Source: Silvibacterium bohemicum (GTDB lineage: Bacteria; Acidobacteriota; Terriglobia; Terriglobales; Acidobacteriaceae). Taken from it: a stretch of DNA of 64,000 bases. Of this stretch, positions 8,867-16,275 are shown in pieces; within the stretch, counting starts at the first letter, position 1; each line of letters begins with the position of its first letter. The stretch lies in assembly GCF_001006305.1 (NCBI RefSeq), contig NZ_LBHJ01000001.1:434001-498000 (forward strand), given 5' to 3'. A program made the position numbers and the translations under genes. The notes below the pieces were generated by a model. It was given only the letters and a program-made list of their open reading frames with translations. It was not told where the DNA came from and made no database searches.

Positions 8867-9825
8867 GCATGAAGGTTTTTCGCTCTCTTTCGGATATTCC
8901 CGCCGGCTTCGGGCCCACCGTCGTCGCCATCGGCAACTTCGACGGCGTCCACCGCGGCCATCGGGCCATCATCGGCAACGTACGCGCGTGCGCGCAGCGG
9001 CTCGGCGCGAAGTCCGTGGCGCTTACCTTCGATCCTCATCCGGTCCGCGTTCTTCGCCCCGAGCAGGCCCCGCGGCTGATCACTCCGCTTCCGCAGCGCC
9101 TTGAACTGCTCGCCGCTACCGGGCTCGATGCAACTGTCGTCATTCCCTTTACCGAGGAATTCTCGAAGCTCTCCGCTCGAGACTTCGCCGAGCAGGTTTT
9201 GTCGCGAGCTCTTCATGCGATCGAAGTCCATGAGGGCGACAACTTTCGCTTCGGACACAACGCCACGGCAGGCACGCCGGAGCTCATCGAGCTCGGCCGC
9301 GGCTTGGGCTTTCGCGTCGAAGCCCATACCGCGATTCACATTCGCAGGCTCACTGTATCGAGCTCCGAAATCCGCCGGCGCGTTGCTGCCGGAGACATGG
9401 CCACGGCTCGTGCTCTGCTAGGCCGTCCCTATTCGATCCACTCCACCCAGGCGCGGGGAAGAGGCATCGGCACCCGGCTCACCGTGCCGACCATCAATCT
9501 TGCCGCTTACAGCGAGCTGGTACCCGCAGACGGCGTGTACATCACGCAACTGCACGTGGGATCGACCGAGAGCGCACCGAACGGCCAGCTCTTCAACGGA
9601 GTTACGAACGCCGGGGTCCGCCCCACCTTCGGCGAGCCCTCTTACGCCATCGAAACCTATCTGCTGAACTTCCGCGAGATCGATCTCACGCCCGAAACGC
9701 CGCTAGAACTCTGCTTCCTCAAGCGCCTTCGCGGAGAAAAGAAATTCGCGACTCCAGAAGAGCTCAAGGCGCAAATCATGAAGGACGTATCTAAGGCGCA
9801 AAGATACTTCCGCCTGCTGAAATAG
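8863..9825 (+). CDS. ribF: Bifunctional riboflavin kinase / FAD synthetase
   Basis: The 320-residue protein has the two RibF domains. The N-terminal FMN adenylyltransferase carries VAIGNFDGVHRGHRAII and LTFDPHP, with VSSSEIRRRVAAGD nearer its end. The C-terminal riboflavin kinase domain (about 185-315) carries RGRGIGTRLTVPTINL and NGVTNAGVRPTFG. It makes FMN from riboflavin and then FAD in the cytoplasm. Length is normal. It overlaps the preceding MBL gene by 4 bp. The region after the stop holds a 10-bp hairpin at 9872-9910. Confidence 0.95.
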   Translation: MSMKVFRSLSDIPAGFGPTVVAIGNFDGVHRGHRAIIGNVRACAQRLGAKSVALTFDPHPVRVLRPEQAPRLITPLPQRLELLAATGLDATVVIPFTEEFSKLSARDFAEQVLSRALHAIEVHEGDNFRFGHNATAGTPELIELGRGLGFRVEAHTAIHIRRLTVSSSEIRRRVAAGDMATARALLGRPYSIHSTQARGRGIGTRLTVPTINLAAYSELVPADGVYITQLHVGSTESAPNGQLFNGVTNAGVRPTFGEPSYAIETYLLNFREIDLTPETPLELCFLKRLRGEKKFATPEELKAQIMKDVSKAQRYFRLLK

Positions 9826-9871
9826 CTGGGATCTGCAATCCACCGTCTTTCTGACGGCAAACGGGAGGGAA

Positions 9872-9932
9872 AATCTCAGCGATGATTGATCGGTTAACCA
9901 CGCTGAGATTCTTCGCTGCGCTCAGAATGACG
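9872..9932 (+). repeat. Inverted repeat plus CTTCGCTGCGCTCAGAATGA dispersed motif
   Basis: AATCTCAGCG (9872-9881) pairs perfectly with CGCTGAGATT (9901-9910), 19 nt apart. The right arm runs straight into CTTCGCTGCGCTCAGAATGA. A related reverse-complement core, TCGTCATCCTGAGCG, occurs at 25771-25785. The hairpin lies about 45 bp after ribF and could end its transcript, though no T-run follows. Confidence 0.65.
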
Positions 9933-9954
9933 AGCAAATGGCGCCATCATGCTT

Positions 9955-10006
9955 GAGCGAACCGCTTTTTAGCCAACCGGGCTTCAGCGACCCGCTTTTC
10001 AGCCAA
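9955..10006. repeat. Short direct repeat, 30-bp period
   Basis: AGCGAACCGCTTTTTAGCCA recurs 30 bp later as AGCGACCCGCTTTTCAGCCA, with two mismatches. The two units sit just past the stop codon of the glycosyltransferase gene. The period is a multiple of three, and the minus-strand reading would be WLKSGSLKPG twice, but no gene is supported there. Confidence 0.6.
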
Positions 10007-10009
10007 TCG

Positions 10010-11218
10010 CTAAACCGTAGTCTTCTCCGCCTCCGGTCGCCGTGTTCGCTGTGCACCGGAAACCCCGCGGGGCCTTGTTCGCCGCTCGGGACGCGTAAGC
10101 CCTTGTTTGAACAGTTGGACAGCATCCGCAGGCGTCATGGCGATGCGGAAAAGGTCATACAGCGATGTTGCCTCGAGCATGCGCCGCACCGGCTGCGAGA
10201 CGCCGGTCAGCCATACTGGAAGATACGCCACCATCATCACCCGGCGAGCCTCGATCAGGCAGCCGATGCCATCCGCTTCAAGCCGCGAGGTCAAGGCCAT
10301 ATCCAGGACCAGCATCTGGCCCTGCCGTGCCGCCGTGTGCGCCGCCGCTACGACCTCGGCGCAATCACTTCCGGTCAGGATCTCGGGGATGCGCGCCAGG
10401 CGGTAGATGGATTCCATCTTCACGTCGAGCGGCCAATCAGTCTGAATCTCTGGCTGGCTGCGGTTTGCCAGCACCTCAGCCGGAAGATGCCGGATCAGCG
10501 CAGCTATGTCGCTAGCGTAGCGCGGCAGCAGACGGCGCGGTTCCTGCAGCATGCGGAAGCACCATTCCAGATTGAGTTTTTGTATCCATTCCGGAGCCCG
10601 CTTCATGCTGCCCGCAATCATGTCCAGCGACCCGCCAATCCCGATCGCCACCGGCACCTGCAGGTAATGAAAGTTCCTCGCAATCCAGATCTCCTGCTTG
10701 GGATTGCCGAAGGCAACCAGCAGAATGTCCGGATTCGCTTCCTCGATCCGGCGCAGAATCCCTGCGTCATCCATCTCATCGAGCCGCGCCACCGGCGGCG
10801 AATAGCTGCCCACGAACCGCGCGCCGGGATGCATCTCTTGAAGCACCCGCGCCGCCTCGGCTGCGTTTTCTGTGCTGCTGCCAAGGAGAAAAATCCCATA
10901 GCCGCGCTCGGCGGAAAGCCGCGCCAGCTCCGGAACAAGGTCGACCCCGGTCACCCGCTCCTTGAGTGGTTTACGCAGCAGCCAGGACGCCCACAGCATG
11001 GCCGCTCCATCTGGAAGCACCATGCTCGATGCGCAGATGACCCGATGCAGGAAATCACTTTTGCGCGCGTTTCTGGCAAAGTCGAGATTGGCGGTGACGA
11101 TCTGGTGAAGCGTGCCCGATTCGATCCACTCCGCGATCTGCGCGACCGCCTCGGACATGGTCAGATTCGAGATGGGAAGGCCGAACAGGGCGACCGTTGA
11201 TCCGCTGTCGTTGGACAT
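10010..11218 (-). CDS. WecG/TagA/CpsF glycosyltransferase fused to a STAS-like domain
   Basis: The protein has 402 residues from ATG 11218 (414 from an ATG at 11254; AGGTG precedes the shorter form). Residues about 10-220 are a WecG/TagA family transferase (TANLDFARNA, LPDGAAMLW, GVDLVPELA, FLLGSS, LVAFGNPKQEIW, GIGGSLDMIAG), which moves N-acetylmannosamine-type sugars onto lipid-linked acceptors in polysaccharide synthesis. Residues about 280-385 look like a STAS domain (LVLDMALTSRLEADGIGCLIEARR and GVSQPVRRMLEATSLYDLFRI), the fold of anti-sigma-factor antagonists. The usual phosphorylatable Ser/Thr position reads LEADG. The fusion suggests regulation by protein interaction; this is inference. 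Confidence 0.82.
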   Translation of the reverse strand: MSNDSGSTVALFGLPISNLTMSEAVAQIAEWIESGTLHQIVTANLDFARNARKSDFLHRVICASSMVLPDGAAMLWASWLLRKPLKERVTGVDLVPELARLSAERGYGIFLLGSSTENAAEAARVLQEMHPGARFVGSYSPPVARLDEMDDAGILRRIEEANPDILLVAFGNPKQEIWIARNFHYLQVPVAIGIGGSLDMIAGSMKRAPEWIQKLNLEWCFRMLQEPRRLLPRYASDIAALIRHLPAEVLANRSQPEIQTDWPLDVKMESIYRLARIPEILTGSDCAEVVAAAHTAARQGQMLVLDMALTSRLEADGIGCLIEARRVMMVAYLPVWLTGVSQPVRRMLEATSLYDLFRIAMTPADAVQLFKQGLTRPERRTRPRGVSGAQRTRRPEAEKTTV

Positions 11219-11488
11219 GTTCTGCACCTGGTGAAAAAGATTCGACGACCCCATAGGGCCGGACGCGACTACAGGAGATAGCCCGCGTCTTCATAACGAA
11301 GACACTCAACGTCATCTTTCACTATCGGCATTATTGGGAGCGAAACAGATCCCACGAACGGGGGAGAGAGCTACCCCGGACGAGCGAAGAGCTCATCTAT
11401 CCCGGAGAATGGGATACACGCGATTTCGCGATCTCAGAAGAAGGAAGGTGGACTACAGCCGGGCCTTAGGACCGCACACAAGCCGACG

Positions 11489-11728
11489 TCAGACCGTCTC
11501 GACACCAAGCATCTGATCCAGACGCTCCGGATCGAAGCCGATCATCACTTCTTCGCCCACCAGGATCGTCGGAGTGCTGCGGCTCTTGAGTGCCGCCAGC
11601 TCCTGCAACGCCGCAGGATCGGCCTGCACGTCCTTGTACTCGAATTCCACGCCCCGCGCGGAAAGAAACCGCTTCGCCGCCGAGCAGGGAGGGCATCCCG
11701 GTTGGCTGTAAAGAACCACTCGCTTCAT
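11489..11728 (-). CDS. Glutaredoxin-family protein
   Basis: This 79-residue thioredoxin-fold protein begins VVLYSQPGCPPCSAAKRFLSARGVEFEYKDV, with the CxxC redox pair CPPC. TPTILVGEEVMIGFDPERLDQML gives the cis-proline (TPT) and the glutathione or partner site. Size and motif fit small glutaredoxins or NrdH-type redoxins. It should reduce disulfides in the cytoplasm; the partner is unknown. It is a single small gene between the glycosyltransferase and fhs. About 230 bp separate it from each. Confidence 0.85.
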   Translation of the reverse strand: MKRVVLYSQPGCPPCSAAKRFLSARGVEFEYKDVQADPAALQELAALKSRSTPTILVGEEVMIGFDPERLDQMLGVETV

Positions 11729-11903
11729 CCTTCTAGGATATCAACGATTCCCGCCGGCAACCAGCAGCCGCGATGGGTTGGCGTCCGGAGCTTTGTAAAG
11801 AACCGTTACCCTGACGACCAGCGGGAAAAAGAATTGCGGCGACGTTTTGTGAACAACATCGCCGAGATACCTCGCTAAGTTTCGAAGTGAAAAACGCCGG
11901 GTG

Positions 11904-11929
11904 CCCATGTCTGGATTCTCAGACATGGG
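11904..11929 (+). repeat. Palindromic dispersed repeat, family A copy 2
   Basis: A 10-bp perfect stem CCCATGTCTG/CAGACATGGG with loop GATTCT, preceded by GGGTG. It lies just past the stop codon of fhs and upstream of the glutaredoxin gene. The stem differs from copy 1 by paired changes. Confidence 0.87.
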
Positions 11930-11960
11930 AGAAACCGAAGTCGAAGGATCGCGGCTTCCT

Positions 11961-13571
11961 CTACACACCAACAATCTCCCCGCTCTCATTCACATCGATC
12001 TCTTCAGCGCGCGAAACCTTCGGCAGGCCCGGCATCAGCATCATGTTGCCGGCAATCATCACCACGAAGCCCGCGCCCGCGGAGAGAGAAACGTCGGTGA
12101 TCCTCAGCGTCCATCCCGTTGGCGCGCCGAGCAGTTTGGGATTGTCGGAGAGCGAATACTGCGTCTTGGCCACGCAGATGGGCAGCTCTCCGAAGCCCCA
12201 TTCCACAAGCTGTTTTAGCTTTTCGGATGCGGTTTCGCTGAACGCGACCTCGCTGGCTCCGTAGACCTCCGTCGCCACCCGCGTTGCTTTGGTCTGAAGC
12301 GAGTCCGTCAGCGTATAAACCGGCTGGGGTTTTGCCGGAGTGGCCTCGGTGATTTCAACCACCTTCCGTGCCAGCTCTTCGGAGCCCGCTCCGCCCTTGG
12401 TGAACGGCTCGGAGAGCGCGCTGGTGACGTCCCGCTGCGAGCAGTAGGCAATGAGCCGATTGAGATCCTGCTCCGAGTCGCGCGGAAACCTGTTCACCGC
12501 TACCACCGTGGGCAGGCAGAAGCGCTGCAGCGTGTCGAGATGCCGGGCGAGATTCGCGAATCCCTTTTCCATATCGCCCTCGCCCTGATTGGTGAGGCTC
12601 TGCACCGTGGTGACCAGGACCGCGGCTGCTGGCTGGATTCCCGAGCTCCGCATGACGATGTCCATATACTTCTCTGCGCCAAGATCGGCGCCGAAGCCGG
12701 CTTCGTTCACCACGTAATCGGCCAGCTGCAGGCCCATGAGCTGAGAGACCACGCTACTAGTGCCGTGCGCGATATTGCCGAACGGTCCGGTGTGAACCAG
12801 TGCCGGAGCGCCCTCGGTGGTTTGCACCAGATTGGGCAGGAACGCTTCCTGCAGCAGCGCCATCATCGATCCGGTCGCCTTCAGGTCCGATGCGCGTACC
12901 GGCTTTCCCGCCCGCGTCGAGCCGATAACGATGGATTCCAGCCGCCGCCTCAGGTCGTCGCGATCCTTTGCCAGCGCGAGGATAGCCATGACCTCCGATG
13001 CCGCCGTAATCACGAAACCGGTGCGCCGGTTTGCCCCCACGCGCTTGCCGCCGACGTTGATCTCGATCTGGCGCAGCGCGCGATCGTTCATATCCATGGT
13101 GCGCGGCCAGGTAATTCGTTCCGGATCGAGATCGAGGTCGTTGCCGTGAAAGAGATGCGTATCGATCAGCGCCGCGAGAAGATTGTGCGCGGCGCCAATG
13201 GCGTGCATGTCTCCGTGAAAGTGCAGATTGATCTTCTGGCTGGGCTCGATCTGGGCCAGTCCGCCGCCTGCCGCGCCGCCCTTCATGCCGAAGACCGGCC
13301 CTAAAGAAGGCTCGCGCGAGGTGATGAGAGCGCGTTTGCCGATCCGCACCAGGCCCTGCGTCAATCCAATAGCGGAGACGGTCTTGCCCTCTCCTGAAAC
13401 GGTTGGCGAGGTCGCCGTCACCAGGATCAGCTTGCCTCGGCGCGGAAATGCCGGGTCAGTCAGTAAATCCAGCTTGAGCTTCGCGCCATAAGCGCCAAGG
13501 GTTTCGTAGTGGGTTTCATCTAAATTGAGTTTGCGGGCAATCGTTTGAATGGGCAGCATGGGATGAGTCAT
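11961..13571 (-). CDS. fhs: Formate-tetrahydrofolate ligase
   Basis: The 536-residue enzyme uses ATP to join formate to tetrahydrofolate, giving 10-formyl-THF. The P-loop region SGEGKTVSAIGLTQGL is followed by SREPSLGPVFGMKGGAAGGG, INLHFHGDMHAIGAAHNLLAALIDTHLFHGN, TGFVITAASEVMAILALA and FGNIAHGTSSV, all Fhs hallmarks. It is slightly shorter than the usual ~556 residues, and its P-loop reads GKTVSA where many homologues have GKTTTT. It is divergent from the LysR gene and neighbours an oxalate decarboxylase, which makes formate. ATG 13571 is used; ATG 13559 is an alternative and neither has a strong ribosome site. Confidence 0.93.
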   Translation of the reverse strand: MTHPMLPIQTIARKLNLDETHYETLGAYGAKLKLDLLTDPAFPRRGKLILVTATSPTVSGEGKTVSAIGLTQGLVRIGKRALITSREPSLGPVFGMKGGAAGGGLAQIEPSQKINLHFHGDMHAIGAAHNLLAALIDTHLFHGNDLDLDPERITWPRTMDMNDRALRQIEINVGGKRVGANRRTGFVITAASEVMAILALAKDRDDLRRRLESIVIGSTRAGKPVRASDLKATGSMMALLQEAFLPNLVQTTEGAPALVHTGPFGNIAHGTSSVVSQLMGLQLADYVVNEAGFGADLGAEKYMDIVMRSSGIQPAAAVLVTTVQSLTNQGEGDMEKGFANLARHLDTLQRFCLPTVVAVNRFPRDSEQDLNRLIAYCSQRDVTSALSEPFTKGGAGSEELARKVVEITEATPAKPQPVYTLTDSLQTKATRVATEVYGASEVAFSETASEKLKQLVEWGFGELPICVAKTQYSLSDNPKLLGAPTGWTLRITDVSLSAGAGFVVMIAGNMMLMPGLPKVSRAEEIDVNESGEIVGV

Positions 13572-13777
13572 TGAAAAGTGTCTGATTTCCGTGTCTTTTT
13601 CATTCTCTCAAAAGAGAATCCACTTCAGGGAGACAGATATTTGCTCCGGGTCCCTACGGTTTCGTCTGCGGGAGCTAAAGATGGATCGCCGGTCGCGGCA
13701 AGCTTCTGCCGCATCCCGTCGTGCTCTACTCTAGAAGCCGGATCGAATTCCCGTAGTAAGGTTTGGAGCGAAAATCG

Positions 13778-14671
13778 GTGGAGCTCAAACAACTACGTTC
13801 TTTCATCGCCGTCGCGCGTGCCCTCAACTTCAGCCAGGCGGCGCGCGATCTGCATCTTTCGCAGCCGGCGCTCAGTGCACAGATCAAGGCCCTCGAGGAG
13901 GATATCGGTACGCTCCTGCTCGAACGCAACCGGCGCACCGTTCGCCTCACCCGCGCCGGCGAAAGCCTGCTTGCCGACGCCGATGTTCTACTGCAATCTG
14001 CCGAAGCTGCTCGCGTGCGTACCTTGAAAATTGCCTCTGGCGAGGCCGGCCATCTGCGCATTGCCTTCGTCGCCTCGGCCACGGCCGAGTTAGTTCCCGC
14101 GATTGTGCTGGCCTTTCGCAGTCGCTACCCGAGTGTCACCCTGGAGCTGAAAAACCTGCCTACCGTGCGGCAGGTCGAAGCACTCGAAGCGCATGGCCTC
14201 GACGTGGGTTTCGTGCGGCTGCCACTCACCGCTCCGGCGCTCTCGCTCACTCCGTTGCACAGCGAGCCTTTCGCGCTGGCCATTTCCAAAAGCCATCGCC
14301 TGGCGAATGCAAAGAATCTCAGCATCGCGCAATTCGCCAACGAGCCATTCGTGGCCTACGGACAAAGCTGGGCGCCCGAGTTTTATCAGGACTGGACGGG
14401 CATCTGCCGCAACGCCGGTTTTACTCCCGTCGTCGTTCAGGAAACTGCCGAGATGGACACCGCCCTGGCGCTGGTTGCTGCCGGGATGGGCGTCGCCATT
14501 CTGCCTGAAGGGGTTGCCAATCGCTATCGCCGCGTTATCAAAGTGAAGCCTTTCCTTCGCGAAAAGATACGCTCGCAGATCGGCATCGCGGTCGCTCGCG
14601 ATCGTAGCGATACCCTGCTCCAGAACTTCATCGCGCTGGCTAGGAAAGTCGTAAAGCATTCATCCACGTGA
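13778..14671 (+). CDS. LysR-family transcriptional regulator
   Basis: The protein has 297 residues from GTG 13778, chosen because GGAG lies 9 nt upstream and because MELKQLRSFIAVARALNFSQAARDLHLSQPALSAQIKALEE is the standard LysR start (given here only to show the motif type: winged HTH about residues 3-62). The rest is the periplasmic-binding-protein-like effector domain (VRLPL, PFVAYGQSWAPEFYQ, LVAAGMGVAILPEG). The region between it and fhs (207 bp) and the region between it and oxdC both lie within its reach. The likely target is the downstream oxalate decarboxylase gene, whose upstream region holds two inverted repeats. The effector is unknown. Confidence 0.93.
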   Translation: MELKQLRSFIAVARALNFSQAARDLHLSQPALSAQIKALEEDIGTLLLERNRRTVRLTRAGESLLADADVLLQSAEAARVRTLKIASGEAGHLRIAFVASATAELVPAIVLAFRSRYPSVTLELKNLPTVRQVEALEAHGLDVGFVRLPLTAPALSLTPLHSEPFALAISKSHRLANAKNLSIAQFANEPFVAYGQSWAPEFYQDWTGICRNAGFTPVVVQETAEMDTALALVAAGMGVAILPEGVANRYRRVIKVKPFLREKIRSQIGIAVARDRSDTLLQNFIALARKVVKHSST

Positions 14672-14717
14672 AGGATGGATGAATGCTTCATAGATTCACT
14701 TATCGAGAAAAGTTATC

Positions 14718-14738
14718 ACTGTATTCCAAACATACAGT
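14718..14738. promoter_or_regulatory. Putative LysR-type operator upstream of oxdC
   Basis: ACTGTAT and ATACAGT form a perfect 7-bp inverted repeat with a 7-nt spacer (TCCAAAC), 70 bp upstream of the oxdC start. Size and interrupted dyad fit LysR-type binding sites. Binding is inferred from position next to the LysR gene. Confidence 0.6.
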
Positions 14739-14774
14739 TGGACCGATGCCCTTTTCGGACACTCTAATCGGCAT

Positions 14775-14793
14775 GTGAACAACAAATGTTCAC
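14775..14793. promoter_or_regulatory. Second inverted repeat upstream of oxdC
   Basis: GTGAAC and GTTCAC are a perfect 6-bp inverted repeat with a 7-nt spacer, ending 15 bp before the oxdC start. Same spacer length as the dyad at 14718. It could be a second regulator contact or a hairpin in the mRNA leader. Confidence 0.5.
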
Positions 14794-14808
14794 GCTACGA
14801 GGTAAGAG

Positions 14809-16068
14809 ATGATTACGATGAAGTCCGAACATGAAGGTGTCAATCGCCGCTCGTTTCTAGGTGCGGCCGCAGCAGCTCTAAGCGCGAGTGCGCTCTTCGC
14901 CCCCGCCGCCTTCGCGCAGAGCCGGGAAGAGATTCGCAAAGGCACTGACAACCACTCAGCCGACAACCCCGGTCCGGTCAACAAGGAGCTGCAGGCGGAA
15001 AACGGTGACTCCAACGTTCCGCCGGATACCGATCATGGCGACGTCTCGCCCTTCTGGTACTCCTTTGACCTGGCTCATCGCCGCATTCAGGATGGCGGCT
15101 GGACGCGCCAGGTGACGCAGAAGGACCTGCCCAACTCCAAAGACATTGCCGGCGTCACCATGCGGCTCACCGCAGGCAGTTATCGCGAGCTCCACTGGCA
15201 TACCGCCAATGAATGGGCCTACATGCTCTACGGCTCGGCGCGCATCTCCGTGCTCAACCCGGATGGCACCATTTTCATCGATGACGTGAACGCCGGAGAC
15301 CTGTGGTTCTTCCCCGCCGGCTATCCGCACTCGATCCAGGGCCTGGGTCCTGATGGCTGCGAATTCCTGCTGGTCTTCGATCAGGGAACATTTTCGGAGT
15401 ATCAGACCTTCCTCATCTCCGATTGGGTCGCCCACACTCCGCCTGATTTGCTCGAGAAAAACTTCGGCCTGCCGGCCAGCGCAATTCAGAAGCTGCCCAC
15501 TCGCGAGGAGTACATCTTCCCCGGCACTGTCCCCGGCCCGCTCGAAGACGATCGCCGCGCGGTCGGCGGCAAGACCGTCGAATCGAAGATCTCCTACAGC
15601 TTTCGCATGCGCTCCATGAAGCCCACCTTCGAAGATGCCGGAGGCAGCGCACGCATCGTCGACTCCCGCGTCTTCCTCGCGTCCAAGACCATCGCTGCAG
15701 CGCTCGTTATCCTCAAGCCTGGAGCCATCCGCGAGATGCACTGGCATCCCAACGCCTCCGAGTGGCAATACTGGCTGCAGGGTACGGGCCGCATGACCGT
15801 CTTCGCCTCGGCTGGTGAGGCGCGCACCATGAGCTTCCATGCCAACGACGTGGGCTACGTTCCTGCAGTTGCCGGACACTACATCGAGAACACCGGCACG
15901 GACGATGTGATCTTCCTCGAGATGTTCAAGAGCGACCAATTCTCCGACGTCTCGCTGAATCAATGGATACGCCGCCTGCCTGAGCAGATAGCCGAGGCGC
16001 ACCTGCATCTCAGCAGCAGCGAACTTCAGCAGATCCCCGACGCCAAAGATCCAGTCTTGCCGCAATAA
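14809..16068 (+). CDS. oxdC: Tat-exported bicupin, oxalate decarboxylase family
   Basis: The protein has 419 residues. NRRSFLGAAAAALSASALFA is a twin-arginine signal, so it folds inside and is exported. Two cupin domains each keep a full Mn site: His129, His131, Glu135, His174 in the first, and His311, His313, Glu318, His357 in the second. The lid near the N-terminal site reads SEYQT (196-200), keeping the catalytic-type Glu197 but differing from the SENST of Bacillus OxdC. Oxalate decarboxylase turns oxalate into formate and CO2. A start with GAGG 6 nt upstream is at 14809. Oxalate oxidase activity cannot be ruled out from sequence. Confidence 0.87.
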   Translation: MITMKSEHEGVNRRSFLGAAAAALSASALFAPAAFAQSREEIRKGTDNHSADNPGPVNKELQAENGDSNVPPDTDHGDVSPFWYSFDLAHRRIQDGGWTRQVTQKDLPNSKDIAGVTMRLTAGSYRELHWHTANEWAYMLYGSARISVLNPDGTIFIDDVNAGDLWFFPAGYPHSIQGLGPDGCEFLLVFDQGTFSEYQTFLISDWVAHTPPDLLEKNFGLPASAIQKLPTREEYIFPGTVPGPLEDDRRAVGGKTVESKISYSFRMRSMKPTFEDAGGSARIVDSRVFLASKTIAAALVILKPGAIREMHWHPNASEWQYWLQGTGRMTVFASAGEARTMSFHANDVGYVPAVAGHYIENTGTDDVIFLEMFKSDQFSDVSLNQWIRRLPEQIAEAHLHLSSSELQQIPDAKDPVLPQ

Positions 16069-16275
16069 CAGGAGCCGTGGGGCTGATTTCCGGAGTCCAA
16101 GGTTGCGGGCGAGGAAATCGGCCTCACGGAGTCGTTAAGGATATGTTTCGCCCGCATGCGCGCACGCTTATGAAGCCCTTATGCCGCGCTTACCCAGTAT
16201 TTATTCCTTCCTTATTAGTCTTTAACCTGCGCGCCGCAGAAGTAGCCAACCTGCGAGCGGCCAGAGTCGGAGACT

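Noticed and set aside
9922-10125. Frame containing the WLKSGSLKPG repeat
   Set aside because: It overlaps the 3' end of the glycosyltransferase gene in another frame and exists only because the 30-bp direct repeat is a multiple of three.
11741-11989. Small minus-strand frame between glutaredoxin and fhs
   Set aside because: It runs through the family A palindrome and overlaps the fhs 3' end; composition is not protein-like.
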